Source: Spirochaetales bacterium (GTDB lineage: Bacteria > Spirochaetota > Spirochaetia > SZUA-6). From it: a stretch of DNA of 64,000 bases. Shown here piece by piece: positions 18,621 through 27,817 of the stretch; position 1 is the first letter of the stretch, and every line of letters starts with the position of its first letter. A program made the translations under genes and the position numbers. The stretch covers positions 97,922-161,921 of the forward strand of contig JALUUM010000016.1 of NCBI GenBank assembly GCA_027021365.1. Direction: 5' to 3'. The notes beneath the pieces are model-generated. The model had not been told where the DNA came from and searched no databases. It saw only the letters and a program-made list of their open reading frames with translations.

Positions 18621-18741
18621 AGTTAATAATTTATTGAGACCGTATAAATAAGTAAATAACAAGAAATTATATTTTTTTATCTCATATATATGGTTTCCCG
18701 GTAGGGAGATTGTTATCTTAATAATCAAGCAGGAGGAATTT

Positions 18742-19494
18742 ATGGCAATAGTAGAGCTGGAGAATGTAACGAAAATCTATCCCCTGGGAAAGACAGAGGT
18801 GGTTGCCGTTAAAGGGGTATCATTCAGCATTACAAGGGGAGATTTCATCTCCATTGCAGGGCCTTCAGGTTCGGGAAAGACCACTATACTGAACATGATT
18901 GGCTGCATAGACGTTCCCACCGAGGGAACTGTCAAGATTGCCGGCAGAATTACGAGCGAGCTCAATGACCGGGAAATCACGAACCTCCGGCATGATGTAA
19001 TCGGGTTTATCTTTCAATCCTTCAACCTCATCCCCGTCTTGAATGTCTACGAGAATATAGAGTTTCCCCTTCTCCTTGGAAAGGATTCTTTAAGGGGAAG
19101 GGAGAAGGAGGAGTGGATACAGTTCCTCATGGAGGAGGTTGGCCTTTCGGAGTGGAGGAACCACAAGCCTGCCGAACTTTCGGGTGGCCAGAGGCAGAGG
19201 GTTGCAATAGCAAGGGCTCTAGTTACGAAACCTCAGATCGTACTTGCAGACGAGCCAACTGCAAACCTCGACTCTGAAACGGGGGAGGCGATAATCGAGC
19301 TTATGAAAAAGATGAACAGTGACCTGGGAACTACATTCATATTCTCCACACACGATCCAACGATAGTGGAGATAGCGGATCACATAATAAGGCTGCGTGA
19401 CGGCAAGATAATAGAGAACTACCGTAAAGCCGACAGGGAAGCTGAAGGAAAGAAGATGAGGGCAGATGCGGATGCAGAGGTGTCGGGGAGGTAG
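18742..19494 (+). CDS. ABC transporter ATPase, LolD/MacB type
   Basis: A 250-residue ATPase with Walker A GPSGSGKTT, Q-loop FIFQSFNLIPVLNVYENI, signature LSGGQRQRVAIARAL, Walker B IVLADEPTANLD and the H-loop STHDP. The FNLIP Q-loop and ANLD are typical of LolD/MacB/FtsE-like mechanotransmission ATPases. AGGAGG precedes the ATG. The two FtsX-like permeases that follow complete the complex, with only 3 bp to the first. The last 25 residues are charged and non-conserved. Confidence 0.93.
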   Translation: MAIVELENVTKIYPLGKTEVVAVKGVSFSITRGDFISIAGPSGSGKTTILNMIGCIDVPTEGTVKIAGRITSELNDREITNLRHDVIGFIFQSFNLIPVLNVYENIEFPLLLGKDSLRGREKEEWIQFLMEEVGLSEWRNHKPAELSGGQRQRVAIARALVTKPQIVLADEPTANLDSETGEAIIELMKKMNSDLGTTFIFSTHDPTIVEIADHIIRLRDGKIIENYRKADREAEGKKMRADADAEVSGR

Positions 19495-19497
19495 GTA

Positions 19498-21009
19498 ATG
19501 GTAATACTGAAGATAGCCTTCAGAAACCTGAAAGAGCACAAGTCCAAGACCCTGATAGTGGGAAGCATAATTGCCGTGGGGATAATGGTTCTGGTGATTG
19601 GAAACTCCATGATGGATACTGCAACGAGCGGGATAAGGAAGGCCTACTGGGACAATTATACCGGCCACATCATCATTACAGGTATATCGAGGAGCAAGGT
19701 TACACTCTTTGGAATCGAAGGCGGCCCCAGTGCGATGAACGAGACGGTGCCGAGAATTCCGAAATACGAGGATGTGTACAAATTTGTCACTTCCCTGCCT
19801 GAGGTCGACAAGGTCAACCCGCAGGCCTACGGTATGGCAATAATCAACCTGTCCGGCAGCGAGGATAAAAGCGAGGATAAAAGTGATGACAAAAGGAAGA
19901 CCTTTACACAGCTCTTTGGCATAGACCCCGACTACTACAGGAAGATGTTCCCCGGCAACCTCGACCTGGTAGCAGGAAGATTTCTAAAAAAGGGGGAAGG
20001 AGGGATACTTCTCTCCGAAAGAATTGCAAAACGTCTCTCCGGGGGCGATGAGCTTGATATTTCACCCGGGGACAAGGTGCTTCTTACCAGCATGAACGAT
20101 TTCAGCGGAATGAAGATTCGGGAGGTACCGGTAGTCGGGATTTTCAGGTTCAAGACGGAAGACCCGGTTTTGAGCTATGTATCGATAGCTGACATAGATA
20201 CTGTAAGGGCATTGAACGGCATGACAGTAACCTCGAAGGAAGAGATAAAGTTAAACGGAGAGGAAGCATCGCTCTTAGGGAATGTCGGGGACGAGGAGCT
20301 CTTCGGAGGCGGCGGAATAGTGGAAAATGTCAATCCCGACGAGGGAAACCTGAATGAAAAGAAACTTCTCAACATACTCGGTGATACGTCGAAGAGAAAA
20401 GAGCTTGCAAAGACCGATTCGGGGGCATGGCACTTTCTCCTTGTAAAGGTCAAAAACACGAGAAGCATAAACAGGGTAATAAAAAAGTTGAACGATTACT
20501 TCAGGCAAAATGAAATCGAAGCAAGGGCTACCGACTGGATAGATGCCGCAGGAATGACTGCCTCCCTTGCCAACAATATAAAGCTTATCTTCAACATCGT
20601 GATACTGATAATTGCCATCGTGGCAATCATAATAATAATGAATACCATTGTGATTTCCGTTACCGAGAGGATTTCAGAGATAGGTACCATGAGGGCAATA
20701 GGTGCGCAGAAGTCCTTCGTAAGGCGAATGATAATGGCCGAGACGACGATGATCTCCCTGGTTTTCGGGGCAATCGGAATCGTGCTGGGAGCTCTCGTTC
20801 TGGCATTCCTGAACCTCAGGGGCATACCGGCGCCAAACATATTCTTCGAGGTCATTTTCGGCGGAAAGGTTTTACACCCGATACTCTCACTCTCATCCGT
20901 CGTTGGTTCCCTCGTCGTCGTGGTGATAATCGGTGTGGTTGCAAGCCTGTATCCCGTCGCCATAGCCCTGAAGATCCAACCGGTGCAGGCGATGCAGAGG
21001 GCGGCATGA
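19498..21009 (+). CDS. FtsX-like ABC permease (MacB/LolC type), first subunit
   Basis: A 503-residue permease. One N-terminal helix (SKTLIVGSIIAVGIMVLVIG) anchors a large periplasmic domain of about 340 residues. Three C-terminal helices follow, with the FtsX signature ERISEIGTMRAIGAQKSFVRRMI. A charged repeat SEDKSEDKSDDKRK interrupts the periplasmic domain near residue 125. With the ATPase and second permease it would extract or move lipoproteins or hydrophobic molecules at the outer face of the inner membrane. Confidence 0.9.
   Translation: MVILKIAFRNLKEHKSKTLIVGSIIAVGIMVLVIGNSMMDTATSGIRKAYWDNYTGHIIITGISRSKVTLFGIEGGPSAMNETVPRIPKYEDVYKFVTSLPEVDKVNPQAYGMAIINLSGSEDKSEDKSDDKRKTFTQLFGIDPDYYRKMFPGNLDLVAGRFLKKGEGGILLSERIAKRLSGGDELDISPGDKVLLTSMNDFSGMKIREVPVVGIFRFKTEDPVLSYVSIADIDTVRALNGMTVTSKEEIKLNGEEASLLGNVGDEELFGGGGIVENVNPDEGNLNEKKLLNILGDTSKRKELAKTDSGAWHFLLVKVKNTRSINRVIKKLNDYFRQNEIEARATDWIDAAGMTASLANNIKLIFNIVILIIAIVAIIIIMNTIVISVTERISEIGTMRAIGAQKSFVRRMIMAETTMISLVFGAIGIVLGALVLAFLNLRGIPAPNIFFEVIFGGKVLHPILSLSSVVGSLVVVVIIGVVASLYPVAIALKIQPVQAMQRAA
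19858..19893 (+). repeat. Three 12-bp in-frame repeats in the FtsX-like permease gene
   Basis: AGCGAGGATAAA occurs twice exactly and a third time as AGTGATGACAAA, encoding SEDK-SEDK-SDDK in a periplasmic loop. Confidence 0.85.
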
Positions 21010-21025
21010 TGAGGCAAAGTATAGA

Positions 21026-21055
21026 GGCAAAAACAGGTAAAAACAGGCAAAAACA
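21026..21055 (+). repeat. Three 10-bp tandem repeats between permease genes
   Basis: GGCAAAAACA, GGTAAAAACA and GGCAAAAACA are adjacent in the 105-bp gap between the two permease genes. No hairpin or second gene is visible in this gap apart from the ribosome site before 21115. Confidence 0.8.
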
Positions 21056-21114
21056 TCCGGGCATAGACATCGAGGCGGGCAAGAATAGATGCATTACATT
21101 ATGGAGGAAAAAGG

Positions 21115-22506
21115 ATGAGCAATGTCCTTAAGATATCACTTAGAAACTTGAGCAGGCAGAAGAAGCGTAGCTTTCTCCTGGGGGGAGCGATCGCCTTCGG
21201 GGTCCTTATAATAACACTGCTCAACAGTTTCACAGCAGGAATTACGGACAATGTAAAGGAAAACTTTTCGGGCATCTTCGGCGGCCACATATTTGTTTCC
21301 GGTTCCGTAGTAACTTCTTCCGGAAAGGTCGTGACTGTAATAAGGAACGATGCCCTGGTTGAAAAGGCGCTGGAACCGGTAAAGGGCTACATAAGGTCCG
21401 TTCATAAGCGGTCCAAAGTCATGGCGGAACTGATATTCGCTTCCAGGACCTTTATTCAGAGGATAGACGGGGTGGACTGGAATGAGGAGGGTTTCCTCGA
21501 TTCGATTCCCATTGTATCGGGAAAGCTTTCCGGCACCGTGGGTGACCTGAAAGCAACCCTTAAAGGAAAGGGCGGGAGACAGGCCATTATTCTTCCGGTC
21601 TCCACTGCAGAGAGGCTCGGCATACAGGTGGGAGAATCCCTCCTTGCAAGGTTTTCCACGGTAACGGGCCAGAGGAACGTGGGAGAATTCGTCCTCGTTG
21701 CAACCGTACGGGATCAGGAGACCTTCGGAATATCGAATGGCTTTGCAAATATAGAGTACCTCAACGAGCTTCTCGGCCTTTCCGACGGGGAGTATCAAAG
21801 TCTGAATATCTACCTGAAGAACATGGAAGACATAGATTTCGTCGCTGCAAGCATATACAGGAAGCTCAAGTCCGAGGCCCTCGTGGAACCGAGGTTGAAC
21901 ATGGACGAACCGGCAGCGGGCAAGGATGGCGAGCCTTCACCCTCCCGCAGAAGGGCAATGGCATCGCTTATGGGAGGCTCCTTCTTCGGGAACTCTGTTC
22001 CGGAGCCATGGAAGGGTACCAAGTACTCCGTAGTTACACTCAACGACCTGCTCTCCAGCGTTAAGGACATGGTGAAAGTTCTGAATACCGTGGGTTTCGT
22101 GATATTCATGATTCTGCTTGGAATAACGATGGTGGGTATAACGAACTCTTTCAGGATGACGATAAGGGAGAGGACCCGGGAGATAGGAACGATGAGGGCA
22201 ATCGGTATGCAGAGACGGGGAGTGCGGAATATCCTGCTTATGGAAGCCTTTTTCATAGCACTTACCGGGGCTTTGATCGGACTGCTCCTGGCAGGAGTTG
22301 CAATGCTGATACTGGGCAGCATCCCCTTCGGTTCATCTTTTCTGTGGATTTTCCTTCACAAAGGAAAGATAACCTTTTCCCTTGTGCCTCTGGATGTAGC
22401 GATAAACCTGGCGGTACTCCTCCTCTTGAGCATGCTTGCCGCTTGGGGACCTGCCAGAAAAGCATCCAGGCTCGAACCGGCAGAGGCATTGAGGACGGAA
22501 TTCTAA
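21115..22506 (+). CDS. FtsX-like ABC permease (MacB/LolC type), second subunit
   Basis: A 463-residue partner of the previous permease with the same plan: one N-terminal helix (RSFLLGGAIAFGVLIITLL), a periplasmic domain, then three helices with RERTREIGTMRAIGMQRRGVRNILLMEA. TMGGAGG-like ribosome site (GGAGG) before the ATG. Two different FtsX-like subunits with one ATPase resemble the LolCDE heteromer more than homodimeric MacB. The LolA-like gene 21 bp downstream supports lipoprotein or lipid transport toward the outer membrane. Confidence 0.9.
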   Translation: MSNVLKISLRNLSRQKKRSFLLGGAIAFGVLIITLLNSFTAGITDNVKENFSGIFGGHIFVSGSVVTSSGKVVTVIRNDALVEKALEPVKGYIRSVHKRSKVMAELIFASRTFIQRIDGVDWNEEGFLDSIPIVSGKLSGTVGDLKATLKGKGGRQAIILPVSTAERLGIQVGESLLARFSTVTGQRNVGEFVLVATVRDQETFGISNGFANIEYLNELLGLSDGEYQSLNIYLKNMEDIDFVAASIYRKLKSEALVEPRLNMDEPAAGKDGEPSPSRRRAMASLMGGSFFGNSVPEPWKGTKYSVVTLNDLLSSVKDMVKVLNTVGFVIFMILLGITMVGITNSFRMTIRERTREIGTMRAIGMQRRGVRNILLMEAFFIALTGALIGLLLAGVAMLILGSIPFGSSFLWIFLHKGKITFSLVPLDVAINLAVLLLLSMLAAWGPARKASRLEPAEALRTEF

Positions 22507-22527
22507 TCTCATAACAGGAGGCTTTAA

Positions 22528-23301
22528 ATGAAATTGTTCGAAAAGAGAAAAGCATTGGCAACGGTTTTCGTACTACTCATATTGATACTTGCCACGCCGT
22601 CAACCCTGTTTGCCGCCACGGATTACCAGAAGATACTAAAGAGTATCGACAACTTGAGGCGATTCGAGGAGGGTGATTTCTCCAGTGTCCTCACGATGAT
22701 TTCGCAAGATCCGGAGAAGGGTACCGATAAAAAGGTAGTAAGGCAGTTCAGGAGAGATAAAGACAACAAGTTTCTCATGTTGATAGAGGAACCGGAGGTT
22801 CAGAAGGGCCAGGGTTACCTCCGTGTGGGAGACAACCTCTGGTTCTACGATCCTGAAAGCAGGAAGTTTTCCCATACCTCCCTGAAGGAGAATTTCTCCG
22901 ATACCGATGCCAAGAACTCGGATTTCGGAAGGTCTTCCCTCTCGGAAGATTACATCGTAGAGAGGGGAAGTGAGGGCAAGCTTGGCAAGTTTGATGTCTA
23001 TATACTGGAACTGAAGGCAACCAACAACGAGGTAACATATCCCTACATGAAGGTATGGGTCACGAAGAAGAACTACCTCGTATTGAAGGTGGAGGAGTAC
23101 AGCCTGACAAAGAGGCTTTTAAGGACTTCATACTTTCCAAAGTATGCAAAGGTAGGAAGTACATTTACGCCGACTGTCATGCTTTTCATAGACAACCTCG
23201 TTAAGGGAAAGAAAACACAAATCACGGTAAAGGATATCTCCATAGAGAAACTACCCGACTATGTCTTTACCAAGTCTTATGTGGAACGTGTGAACAGGTA
23301 G
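22528..23301 (+). CDS. LolA-like outer-membrane lipoprotein-sorting protein
   Basis: 257 residues with a signal peptide (ATVFVLLILILATPSTLFA). The rest fits the LolA-like family that accompanies FtsX-type exporters: VVRQFRRDKDNKFLMLIEEPE, KGQGYLRVGDNLWFYDPESRKF and VWVTKKNYLVLKVEEYS. Such proteins are periplasmic half-barrels that carry hydrophobic cargo. It lies between the permeases and a beta-barrel gene, giving an inner membrane to periplasm to outer membrane route. Confidence 0.85.
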   Translation: MKLFEKRKALATVFVLLILILATPSTLFAATDYQKILKSIDNLRRFEEGDFSSVLTMISQDPEKGTDKKVVRQFRRDKDNKFLMLIEEPEVQKGQGYLRVGDNLWFYDPESRKFSHTSLKENFSDTDAKNSDFGRSSLSEDYIVERGSEGKLGKFDVYILELKATNNEVTYPYMKVWVTKKNYLVLKVEEYSLTKRLLRTSYFPKYAKVGSTFTPTVMLFIDNLVKGKKTQITVKDISIEKLPDYVFTKSYVERVNR

Positions 23302-23316
23302 AGAGGAGAGGTAACG

Positions 23317-24669
23317 ATGAAAAAGGTGATATTGACGATTATGGCTGTAGTACTGCTTATTCCCTCCGTTTCAATCTGGGCAGAGAATGATAATGGCAGC
23401 GGAATGAGCGGAACTGACGAGGAGAGCATGTTTGGAGGCGATGCAGGCAGCGTAGTGGAAGAGGTTAAAAAGGAAGATACGGTAGCAGGAACCGAGAAGG
23501 CACTTCTCAAATCCGCCGGTGCCACTATCGGGGGAAAGTATATCTTTTCCGTCACTTCGAGCTGGAACTGGGTGAATCCGGAGCTTACGGCAGATTCACT
23601 TAAAAATCCCGATGACGAGAGTCTCGATACTGCCCTCGATGCAACGATCTATCTGGATTCGAAGCCGAGCGAGAATTTTCGTGTTTTCGGGAAAGTCGAT
23701 GTATCCTACCCCTTTACAGAGGCGGATATTTCAGTGAGGGAACTCTTCTCGGATTTCAACTGGAACAACCGACTCTTTTTTCGAGGGGGGAAACAGACTA
23801 TCAACTGGGGCGTGGGCTACTTTTTCAGCCCTGCCGACCTGGTAAACCTTACTCCGATAAATCCCGAGGATCCCGAGGCGGAGAGAGAGGGCCCCGTATC
23901 GTTAAAGGTGAATCTGCCATTGGATATTCACAACCTCTACCTCTATCTCATAGACAACAACATAGAAAAACCCTGGGAAGTTGCCGTGGCACCAAAGGCT
24001 GAGTTCGTGCTGGGTGAAACGGAAGTGGGAATCGGTGGTATATATCAATATGATCATCCTACTGCCGGAATGCTGACTTTCAGCAGTTCGATCTCGGATT
24101 TCGATATATTCGGCGAAGGTGTCATGAAGTACGGTTCGGACAAGAATTTTATAGAGACGACGGATGTGACGCTTTCAAATCCCTTTGGGCTGCATGTTGT
24201 AAAGAAGGATGATACCTGGTTTTTTTCCGGTACAGTAGGTTTCATGTACAACCACATCGATGAGGAGGGCAATTTCAGTTTCATGACTGCAGCCCAGTAC
24301 CTCTACAACGGGGAGGGATATGCTGACAAGGATTTCATGAAGGACAACAACTCCGGAATCATGGTTCTTCTGGGAAACGGGGATATCTCTGCAAGCGACC
24401 TGTTGAGACCCGGGCTGCACTACGGCGCAGCATCCTTCCACTGGAACGGAATGTTCAACAGCGATTTTTCCCTCTCTCTCTTCTGGATAGGAAATCTCAT
24501 GGATGGTTCGGGCAGGGTAAGTCCCTCCGTTTCATATTCACCGATAGACAACGGGAGCATCACGGTTAGCCTTCCATTCACCTACGGTGATGACGGGTAC
24601 GAGTACACGCAAAACGGAAGAAACCTCTCTCTGAATGTCAAGCTGTCACTTGGCAGCGGATCTTTTTAA
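23317..24669 (+). CDS. Outer-membrane beta-barrel protein of the exporter cluster
   Basis: 450 residues with a signal peptide (ILTIMAVVLLIPSVSIWA), a 45-residue acidic linker, then a barrel rich in alternating aromatic strands (RLFFRGGKQTINWGVGYFFS, NLYLYLIDNN, FHWNGMFNSDFSLSLFWIG), ending in Phe (SLGSGSF). The stretch GGKQTINWGVGYFFSPADL resembles proteins found with MacB/LolA-like exporters in spirochaetes and proteobacteria. Probably the outer-membrane end of this system; the cargo is unknown. The two-component genes follow after 21 bp. Confidence 0.8.
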   Translation: MKKVILTIMAVVLLIPSVSIWAENDNGSGMSGTDEESMFGGDAGSVVEEVKKEDTVAGTEKALLKSAGATIGGKYIFSVTSSWNWVNPELTADSLKNPDDESLDTALDATIYLDSKPSENFRVFGKVDVSYPFTEADISVRELFSDFNWNNRLFFRGGKQTINWGVGYFFSPADLVNLTPINPEDPEAEREGPVSLKVNLPLDIHNLYLYLIDNNIEKPWEVAVAPKAEFVLGETEVGIGGIYQYDHPTAGMLTFSSSISDFDIFGEGVMKYGSDKNFIETTDVTLSNPFGLHVVKKDDTWFFSGTVGFMYNHIDEEGNFSFMTAAQYLYNGEGYADKDFMKDNNSGIMVLLGNGDISASDLLRPGLHYGAASFHWNGMFNSDFSLSLFWIGNLMDGSGRVSPSVSYSPIDNGSITVSLPFTYGDDGYEYTQNGRNLSLNVKLSLGSGSF

Positions 24670-24690
24670 TATTCATTTCGATTTAAGGTT

Positions 24691-25404
24691 ATGAGGGCGA
24701 AAATACTTATCGTAGAAGACGAAAGGGAGATGGCAGAACTGATACGGATGTACCTGGAGAGGGAAGGTGCAGAGATCACTGTCTGTGAAACGGGGGAAGA
24801 AGCTCTCGATATTCTTTCAGGAAACAGGACTTTCGATATAATGATCCTCGATATAAACCTCCCCGGGATGGACGGATTCGAACTGCTTGGGAGTATAAGG
24901 AGAAACAGCAACCTAAAGACAAGCCAACTTCCCGTAATGATAGTTTCTGCCCGGGAGGCAGATGAGGATATAATAATGGGCCTGGGCATCGGGGCGGACG
25001 AGTTTATCGTAAAACCCTTTTCTCCGAGGGTGCTGGTTGCAAGGGTGAGGGCACTGCTACGAAGAATCGGTGACATGAAAGTGTCAGGTGACAGGGATGT
25101 GATTTCCATTGGCCCTTTTTCCCTGGATCTCGATGCCTACACTTTGAAGAAGGGCGGTGAACGCATTCCCCTCTCTGTTAAGGAGTTCGAGGTCTTAAGG
25201 CACCTCGTTGAAAACAGGGGGAAGGCATGTACACCAAACGAGATCTATTCCTCTGTTTGGAAAAATGCCTACGGAGACCTCACGGCTGTTGCCGTTTACA
25301 TTCAGAGATTGAGGAAGAAAATAGAGGATAACCCGTCGGAACCGGTGTACATAAGAACAATCCATGGAAAGGGCTATCTCTTTTCGACAGGGAATGGCAT
25401 GTGA
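24691..25404 (+). CDS. OmpR/PhoB-family response regulator
   Basis: 237 residues. The receiver domain has the phosphorylation Asp in MILDINLPGMDG, acidic pocket EDE near residue 10 and Lys in IVKPFSP; the C-terminal winged helix has LSVKEFEVLRHLVENRGKACTPNEIYSSVW and YIRTIHGKGYLF. It sits directly downstream of the exporter genes and its stop overlaps the kinase start, so the two-component pair probably controls this operon, the nqr operon, or both. Confidence 0.95.
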   Translation: MRAKILIVEDEREMAELIRMYLEREGAEITVCETGEEALDILSGNRTFDIMILDINLPGMDGFELLGSIRRNSNLKTSQLPVMIVSAREADEDIIMGLGIGADEFIVKPFSPRVLVARVRALLRRIGDMKVSGDRDVISIGPFSLDLDAYTLKKGGERIPLSVKEFEVLRHLVENRGKACTPNEIYSSVWKNAYGDLTAVAVYIQRLRKKIEDNPSEPVYIRTIHGKGYLFSTGNGM

Positions 25405-26792
25405 AAAGGATTTCACTTAAACTGAGAACGAAATTCCTCTTTCTTATTATTGGTGTCACACTGATTCCTTTTCTTGTTATCTCGGTAGTATTCTTCTTTC
25501 AGATTACGGAAACACCCTTCAGATCGGTATATGCAAGTTACCTTAAAAGTAAACACTGGGTGGAGAGATACCTTGCACATCCGGAAGAGAATGATGCCGT
25601 TGAATTGTTGGAGAAAATTGCCGACAGCCGACCGAAAGGCCTGGAGGTGATTTATATGAGCAGCAATGACAGGGTTCTCTTTTCCACCGTCGGCGAAATC
25701 GGGGAGGGAAGCCTTGCAGTGGAGAGTGATATCTTTAATTTGATACGGAGAAACACTGAAAAGTACGAGTTTCAAATTATTCCCTTCAGATCCCCTTCCG
25801 ATTCCGGAATCTTTCTGGTTCTCACCCCGCGCCTTACCCCCGTTGCAGGAAGTAATTTGAAAAACATCCTGAACAATATGCGGTTCTTTACCATTGTGGG
25901 AGTCCCTCTGGTGTTGATACTTTTCACCGCCTTCATGTCTTTCTACATAATAAGGAGCATAAGGAAACAGATAGACACGCTGGAGAATGCTACTCGAAGG
26001 ATAGCAGACGGGGACCTGGATTTCACCCTGGATATAAGGGGAAGGGATGAAATAGCCTCGCTTGCACGCTCCTTCGACATGATGCGGGCAAGGTTGAAGG
26101 AGGAGTATGCCCGCAGAGCGAGGCTCATAATGGGGATATCCCACGACCTCAAAACCCCTCTCGCCCTTATTGAGGGGTATGCCGATGCGATAACGGATGG
26201 TTATGCGGATTCCATTGAAAAATTGAAAGACTATGTAGCAATAATAAAGGAAAAATCCATTCTCCTGGAGGAGCGAATAGGAAAGCTGATAGATTTCGTC
26301 AGGCTAGAAACGGGTGATTGGAAGCTGATGCACAGGGAGGTTGCAATTGGAGCCTTTTTAAAGGATTTCGCAAGAAGGTACAGTGAAGATGCAAGGCTGT
26401 TAGGATTCGATTTCAATTACTCGGTGGATATACCGGCAGGTATTAGAGTTTCTATGGATCCGGAACTCTTCCAGCGGGCGCTGGAGAACCTTGTAAGCAA
26501 TGCGATAAGGTACTCCGGTGAGAGAAAGGAAATCGAATTCAAGGCCTACCATAGTGAAGAGGGAATCATGATTTCGATTACAAATTACGGTTCACCACTC
26601 ACTCCCGAGGAGATGAAGTTGATATTCGAACCTTTCTACAGGGGCTCACCTTCCAGGAGGGAAGAGGGGTTGGGGCTTGGCCTGCATACGGTAAGATACA
26701 TAGTGGACTCCCATGGCTGGGCAATAGACGTGAAGAGTGAAGATGGAAAGCCAAGCGGAAAGACGACTTTTACTATCACTATAAATTTGTAA
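25401..26792 (+). CDS. Membrane-bound sensor histidine kinase
   Basis: 463 residues from GTG 25401, overlapping the regulator stop by 4 bp. Helix 1 is at residues 10-33, an extracellular sensor of about 130 residues follows, helix 2 is near 165-185, then HAMP (IRKQIDTLENATRRIADGDLD), phosphoacceptor box MGISHDLKTPLALIEGY and ATPase domain (NLVSNAIRYSG, GLGLGLHTVRYIV). The G1 box reads SITNYGSP rather than DxGxG, a known variant. Partner of the preceding response regulator. Confidence 0.94.
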   Translation: MKRISLKLRTKFLFLIIGVTLIPFLVISVVFFFQITETPFRSVYASYLKSKHWVERYLAHPEENDAVELLEKIADSRPKGLEVIYMSSNDRVLFSTVGEIGEGSLAVESDIFNLIRRNTEKYEFQIIPFRSPSDSGIFLVLTPRLTPVAGSNLKNILNNMRFFTIVGVPLVLILFTAFMSFYIIRSIRKQIDTLENATRRIADGDLDFTLDIRGRDEIASLARSFDMMRARLKEEYARRARLIMGISHDLKTPLALIEGYADAITDGYADSIEKLKDYVAIIKEKSILLEERIGKLIDFVRLETGDWKLMHREVAIGAFLKDFARRYSEDARLLGFDFNYSVDIPAGIRVSMDPELFQRALENLVSNAIRYSGERKEIEFKAYHSEEGIMISITNYGSPLTPEEMKLIFEPFYRGSPSRREEGLGLGLHTVRYIVDSHGWAIDVKSEDGKPSGKTTFTITINL

Positions 26793-26820
26793 TTTATCAA
26801 ATCAATGGCACCAGATTCTA

Positions 26821-26849
26821 TTGACTTATCTTATATATTAAATAAGATA
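26821..26849 (+). promoter_or_regulatory. Promoter with inverted repeat immediately before nqrB
   Basis: TTGACT (26821-26826) and TAAGAT (26843-26848) with a 16-bp spacer. The inverted repeat TATCTTAT-7 bp-ATAAGATA (26827-26834, 26842-26849) spans the spacer and -10 box. The predicted transcription start falls on or next to ATG 26855, which has no ribosome-binding site, so the message may be leaderless. Confidence 0.55.
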
Positions 26850-26854
26850 TTCTT

Positions 26855-27817
26855 ATGGCCAGCCAGCAGAAACAAAAGAAAAAGAACAGCATAATCATGA
26901 AGCAGCCAATAATGGCACGTATGCTCTATGCGCTTACTCCCATTGTGGTTGTTTCGATTTACTACTTCGGATGGAGGACACTGCTCGTTTTTGCAGTTGT
27001 CAACATAACGGGCTTTCTTGCAGAGTATCTCTTTGCCAGGGTTTACAAGCAGAAGGTTTCAATGGCAGTGTTTGTCACCAATTTTCTCTTTGCCCTTTCG
27101 TTGCCACCAACGATTCCCATATGGATAGCTGTCGTCGGAATAATATTCGGTGTAGTGTTCGGGAAGATGGTTTTCGGAGGGTTCGGTAGGAATGTCTTTA
27201 ATCCGGCACTCACCGGAAGGGCCTTCATATACGTAAGCTTCGTCGTACCCATGACATCGACCTGGCGAAATCCGATAGAGGGGCTCTTTGGTGGCTTTGC
27301 GAAATTTGTACCTGATGCCGTTACCCAGGCAACACCATTAAGGCTACTTGCAGGGGGAGGAGATGTTTCAGTTTTGAACCTCTTTATAGGGAATGTTGCA
27401 GGTTCTGTCGGAGAAACGAGTGCCATCATAATAATCATCGCTGCCATATACCTCCTTTGGAAAAAGACAGCAAGCTATAGAATAATGCTTTCCGGACTTG
27501 CGGGGTTTCTCCTGTTTCAGACTCTTTTCTGGTTGATGGGGGTGAAGGGTGTGCCGGAACCGATTCATGCCCTTCTTGCCGGAAGCTTTCTATTTGGCAT
27601 AGTCTTTATGGCAACGGACCCGATTTCTGCGTCCCAGACGACTGATACGGGAAGATGGATTTACGGTGCACTGATTGGTGTACTCACCTCCCTTATCAGG
27701 ACATTCTCCGTATGGCCCGAAGGAATAACCTTTGCGATACTCTTTGCCAACATGTTTGCACCTCTCCTCGATTATATAATCAAAAACTCCGGAAAGAAGA
27801 AGGTGAAGGCATCATGA
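26855..27817 (+). CDS. nqrB: Na+-translocating NADH:quinone reductase subunit B-like protein (short form)
   Basis: A 320-residue membrane flavoprotein subunit with about ten helices. LPPTIPIWIAVVGIIFGVVF, followed by GKMVFGGFGRNVFNPALTGRAF, and FGIVFMATDPISASQT match NqrB better than RnfD. TQATPL near residue 157 is the site where FMN is bound covalently to Thr. NqrB of Vibrio has about 415 residues; the missing part is its N-terminal cytoplasmic segment, which has been linked to quinone binding. ATG 26855 or ATG 26897 (MKQPIMARML) may be the start; neither has a ribosome site. Confidence 0.88.
   Translation: MASQQKQKKKNSIIMKQPIMARMLYALTPIVVVSIYYFGWRTLLVFAVVNITGFLAEYLFARVYKQKVSMAVFVTNFLFALSLPPTIPIWIAVVGIIFGVVFGKMVFGGFGRNVFNPALTGRAFIYVSFVVPMTSTWRNPIEGLFGGFAKFVPDAVTQATPLRLLAGGGDVSVLNLFIGNVAGSVGETSAIIIIIAAIYLLWKKTASYRIMLSGLAGFLLFQTLFWLMGVKGVPEPIHALLAGSFLFGIVFMATDPISASQTTDTGRWIYGALIGVLTSLIRTFSVWPEGITFAILFANMFAPLLDYIIKNSGKKKVKAS

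Noticed and set aside
25413..26144. 243-codon minus-strand frame inside the histidine kinase
   Set aside because: Antisense to HAMP and sensor domains that are clearly coding on the plus strand.
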